DNA from: Helicoverpa zea
Lineage: Eukaryota; Arthropoda; Insecta; Lepidoptera; Noctuidae
Direction: 5' to 3'
Assembly (NCBI RefSeq): GCF_022581195.2
Contig: NC_061454.1
Span: 4,588,001-4,652,000 of the forward strand
DNA: 64,000 nt
Shown here: positions 60,244 through 64,000 of the stretch, piece by piece
Numbering within the stretch: position 1 is the stretch's first letter
Layout: each line of letters opens with the position of its first letter
The notes under the pieces: generated by a model
Databases searched by the model: none
What the model saw: the letters and a program-made list of their open reading frames with translations, nothing else
Told to the model about the DNA's origin: nothing
Position numbers and translations under genes: made by a program

Positions 60244-63200
60244 TATACTTGTTCGTCATGTTACAAACTTTTTCGTAATTAGTGTCACTGACATACGGCC
60301 TGTTGCGGGTCTGAACTAAAATCTATTAATGCGGAACGTTGCAATACTGCACACTACGATGAAAAAGAAATAATATTTCGAACATTACCATTGTAATGAA
60401 TGACGTATTCGGAAAAAGGCAGATGTTACAGTTTTTTTACCACAAGAAACTACATAATATTACCTGGTTAATTTAAAAATATATAATACCCATAATTATG
60501 AGGCTCGTTTTAAACACGCTGGCTTCATAACGTGGTGTTTTTATTATGAACGTTATAATAAAATTAAAGCTAATGTGTAGACCTGGTCGTACGAAGGCAG
60601 GTAGTTTTATTAATTATTAAATTTAGCCTATTAAGTGCAAGAATTACGACCGCGTTGGACAAAACATCTTGTTTTAACTCTGTAATGTTATGTTGATCAA
60701 AATAATGGCCGCTTTTTATAATTATGATGATAAGCTATCATTAAATAATAAAGTTTTTATTTTAAGCATTATACATTTTATTTCAGATTTAAAAATATAC
60801 ATACTTATTGTTATTTTATTTTTAGAAACTACCTACATTAAACATTACCGTATAAATTCTTGGCTTATACGAGCCACAAAGAGGTACATATTTATTCAAC
60901 CAACATATTTTGTAGAACGAATGGAACGCTTAAAACGAATAAAAACCAAAAGAACATATTGAGATGAGAGTGGTATTTCTAGGAAATTCATGATTTGACA
61001 ATCTGTTTCCGACATGGATTACAAACCATGGTGCCCCGTTCAAGGAAAATAGAAATAAACCGACTTAGTGTAAACTCGTAACGATATTAGTGTAAACTGT
61101 CATCTATTATCTATCAGAGCATTACACGTACTGCCAAAAATGTTTAAACCGCATCACTTTATAGCAGTGTTATTTATAATTGAATAATTTTGAAAACATA
61201 TAATCAGCTGATCAACAATAACTGTTTGGAATATTGACATATTCGTTCAAAAGAGGTTGCATAAAATTACTAGTAAACATTTTTAAGCCTGGCAACTTTA
61301 ATGACCACAAACATTATTATAAATAAAAAGAACAAAAAACATTCGAACATTTAAATACTGTTCGTTCAATTTTCGAATCCGAAAAAAGAGTATTTTGTTG
61401 AAATTTTTCATCCATTAAATGTGTGCTCTTCCCAAAGCTTTAATACACTTAGGTACTGGCTGCGTTTTCAGAAAAATTAAAGAAAGTAATCAGTGGAATT
61501 ACGGCGGCTACTAAAATATGTATTCGTCATAAAAGTATGCGCCGACTTCTGTCGAGGATAAATATTCATTATGACGGATCGTGTAGCGTTTTAGCGGGAT
61601 TAAACGCTATTAACCCGCGTCGCTATGCTCTTAGCTAAATCAATCGGTCGGAGTATCTGTTGTTATGTATTCTATGTTACAATGTGTGCTCGCTCTCCAG
61701 GCCAATTACTTACATTTCTTGTGAATTATTTAAGATTTTTAGATTTAGCACTTTGTGGTGGCGCAGTGGACATACAGAATCATTAAGTTAGCTTTGAGTA
61801 TTGACGCACAAACTATTATTGTATTGCTGTATGTATACTGACAGAACATAGTTTTGTATTTAATACAAAAAATCCAATTAATGAATATGAAAATAATGAC
61901 GCACTTACTGTTACTTTCTTATTTAGGTTAATTAGCGCTTAGATATATTAGAGCTTAGTTATTTTACTTTTGTATTTTTCATATCTTGATACTAATTTAT
62001 TTAGTTTGAAACATAAATCAAACTGCCGTCTAGACTATAAGCGTTCTAAAAATGCGTAAAACATAACCAAGAATATACTCTCATGCTTCGCTATTTTTTA
62101 GAGCCTTGTTTGTTATAATGAGCTTATTAGTATTCACGTTTAAGTATAAAACTGTTATAAAAGCGGAATGTCACGGAGGCATTTTACGCGTGTTTTATTA
62201 TAAACAAAAATATAAAGTGTATGTATGTCTAATCTGCGTTAAGACGTGTTGTGGAGTCGTCGTCACTCACTCAATATGTATGAGCGGCTGTAAACACCAA
62301 TGCGGGGGTTCGCTTCATCCGCCCGAGAGCTCTCATTCGCCTCTAATTAATTACTCAACTCAGTTTCAATTAAATTAACTCGAGATCGGGGCATCGACAC
62401 GCAATGAATCGATGCCAGCCGCGATTCGATTAAGATCGTTAATACCGATCAATTTTACTCGTTAGTTATCAATAAAGTTATTAAGCGAGCCGCGAAGCCC
62501 CTACGCAAACATGCAATGCCAGGTGCAAGTTGTGCTTTCATGGAAAAGGGTACAATGATGATTGGTTCGTGAAGTTGTTAAGTGGGAAATGATTTAGATA
62601 AATGATAGGGCTATATTTGTAGCTGGTAAAAAAGGAATGAAGATATTAAAAATGCATGGGGTTGTAGAATTGAAATAGTTGCGACATGATTCGGTGGTGA
62701 CACGCAAGGAATACGCAGGCTTGCGTCATTCAGACTGTAGCGTGATGCTTGGCTCCGTGACTTGCTGTCACATCAATAATTTGTGACGTCTTCAGTTCGT
62801 TGCAACGGGCTAAAGAAACGCAAAGGAACTAAAGCTAAGCATGATTATTTTTAGTGTACGAAATCCTTAATGAAGTTAAAGCCAGCATAGGTCTTTATGT
62901 TGTACCCCATTTACTGCTTTTTGCATGTAACATTAATTTATTCGTATTTCAGGAAATCCAATTAAATCTGTCTTAGGTACACATTCTTTCGCTCAATATT
63001 CGACATGCGATCACAGAATCCTGTATGTTTGACACCAGAATCTGTCGATACTGTTTCTACAGTTTTAGAATCCGACAAATGGATCGGTCAGTTAGGGTTG
63101 CCAGTCATGTCGTGTCATGTCTACGTGACGGAGAATGTTCACACCAAACGTATTGACATATGCGCTTGACACGCTTCCTCGTCACTTCAGGGTTAAATGG

Positions 63201-64000
63201 CATAAATCTGGTGCCTTTAAGAAAGTCGTCTCAGTGGGTACTAACGAACTTTGCGTGTTGAAGGACTATGTTTTGGAAAATGCGAAGTTTTTAAATAATG
63301 ACTGGATATGGATACTATTTTGATGATGGAACAACTAAGTACATTTTGAAAACTAGGACACGCAGGAATGGCATTTTGATTTAAACGGCAAATCGTAAAC
63401 TTATTTTGTTTCATCTGCTAATCACAAATTCTGTGTCAAAACTCCAACTCATTACAAACGTTACTATGACGCTTTTGATACATCAACTTAAAATTTATAT
63501 CTCAAACACGGCGTAACACTAAAACTAAATTGGCCACTCGAAACTAGTTGAACCGAGTTTAAAACTGCGCCCTTAGCGGGGAGGGGGCGTTTTAATTACG
63601 GCGTTTAAGTAAAAGCGACGCTGCGTCTAGTCTAGCTAGCTGCATTACACAGATTCAGCCACCAAAAGCCTTCCACTTAGCTAATGAAACATGTTCGCGT
63701 ATAGTGTTTTAAGCGGCGTCGCAGCCAGAGCCGCACTGTGCCGACCGTGCGCATTGTGAGCGGACGCCAGCGGCTTCGGCGGACTCGTCTCCGCAAATCC
63801 TCATTTACTTGCATTATTTTAATGGAACTATTGTGGGCGGATGTCCTTTGTCGCGTGCGGATGCGGATCCGGCGCACCGGGCTGTGGGAAATGTGCCGGT
63901 GCATAAGTGCATCACCGCTCTGCCCCAAATTGTACCGCCGATCCCAAATTAAACGGCAGAAAGCTCTGTTTCAATTTAGCGGATTTGAATAGTTGCTCAG

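Larger units (their letters stand above)
41498..64000. other. Gene-poor region with many short GC-rich, TAATTA-rich blocks; candidate regulatory DNA or giant intron
   Basis: No recognised coding domain on either strand. AT-rich DNA is broken by CpG-rich blocks of 60-500 bp: about 42640-42960, 44500-44820, 45520-45690, 46430-46920, 47090-47480, 47690-47890, 48940-49070, 49540-49740, 50930-51560, 52490-52740, 53370-53460, 53700-54090, 54490-54600, 54980-55420, 55660-56240, 57340-57520, 62260-62520 and 63560-63990. Many carry TAATTA, CTAATTAG or TTAATGA cores next to GC runs. If the 41231 exon is real, this is probably its intron. Repeats in it are listed separately. Confidence 0.5.

Noticed and set aside
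63677..63992. Arg-rich open frames at the right edge
   Set aside because: Produced by a CpG-rich block; no domain, splice site or start context supports coding.
1..64000. CRISPR array, phage or bacterial operon
   Set aside because: No regularly spaced repeats and no ribosome-binding-site-led gene chains; all firm genes are spliced animal genes.

Overview
The window looks like nuclear DNA of a lepidopteran insect, probably a macroheteroceran or noctuid-like moth. The evidence is intron-split animal genes with GT-AG introns, an RR-2 cuticle protein gene, AT-rich introns, an RTE-type retrotransposon tail, a tRNA-derived SINE, and repeat families I remember from moth intergenic DNA. The order is seen in the sequence, but the family-level assignment is inference. 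There is no prokaryotic, viral or organellar gene block and no CRISPR array.

Layout. Positions 1-30,036 are compact and gene-rich, with neighbours on alternating strands: the last two exons of L-threonine dehydrogenase (Tdh, +, 272-1264); TMEM18 (-, 12010-5162, four exons); Golgi apparatus protein 1 (Glg1/ESL-1, +, 12895-17236, seven exons); the DNA primase large subunit (PRIM2/PriL, -, 19256-17421, two exons); the P5A-type ATPase ATP13A1 (+, 19974-28238, ten exons); and an RR-2 cuticle protein (-, 30036-29015, three exons). I rebuilt each gene exon by exon. All splice phases agree, and the joined lengths divide by three, giving proteins of about 147 (TMEM18), 1098 (Glg1), 493 (PRIM2), 1160 (ATP13A1) and 198 (cuticle) residues. 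TMEM18/Glg1 and PRIM2/ATP13A1 are head-to-head pairs with short shared promoters; Glg1/PRIM2 and ATP13A1/cuticle are tail-to-tail pairs. The PRIM2/ATP13A1 promoter holds a perfect TATCGATA (DRE) site, which suits a replication gene. These genes do not form one pathway: they cover amino-acid catabolism, nuclear envelope, secretory pathway, replication, ER quality control and cuticle.

Positions 30,037-64,000 are almost gene-free. The only coding sequence I would defend there is a probable terminal exon on the minus strand (41497-41231), an Ala/Pro/Ser-rich tail with a CtBP-like LDLTKP motif. Beyond it, 42-64 kb alternates AT-rich DNA with many short GC/CpG-rich blocks full of TAATTA-type cores, the texture expected of conserved regulatory DNA around a developmental transcription factor. 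I could not identify that factor.

Mobile DNA includes a 5'-truncated RTE tail with a 12-bp target duplication (6513-6651); four copies of an RTE-like non-autonomous family, one complete with a 14-bp target duplication (56651-56954); a tRNA-derived SINE lying between two diverged repeat copies in an ATP13A1 intron; and two terminal-inverted-repeat elements (24942-25060, 59797-60243). A perfect 30-bp-arm hairpin at 45192-45255 is the oddest single structure. I did not find a convincing new multi-gene system.
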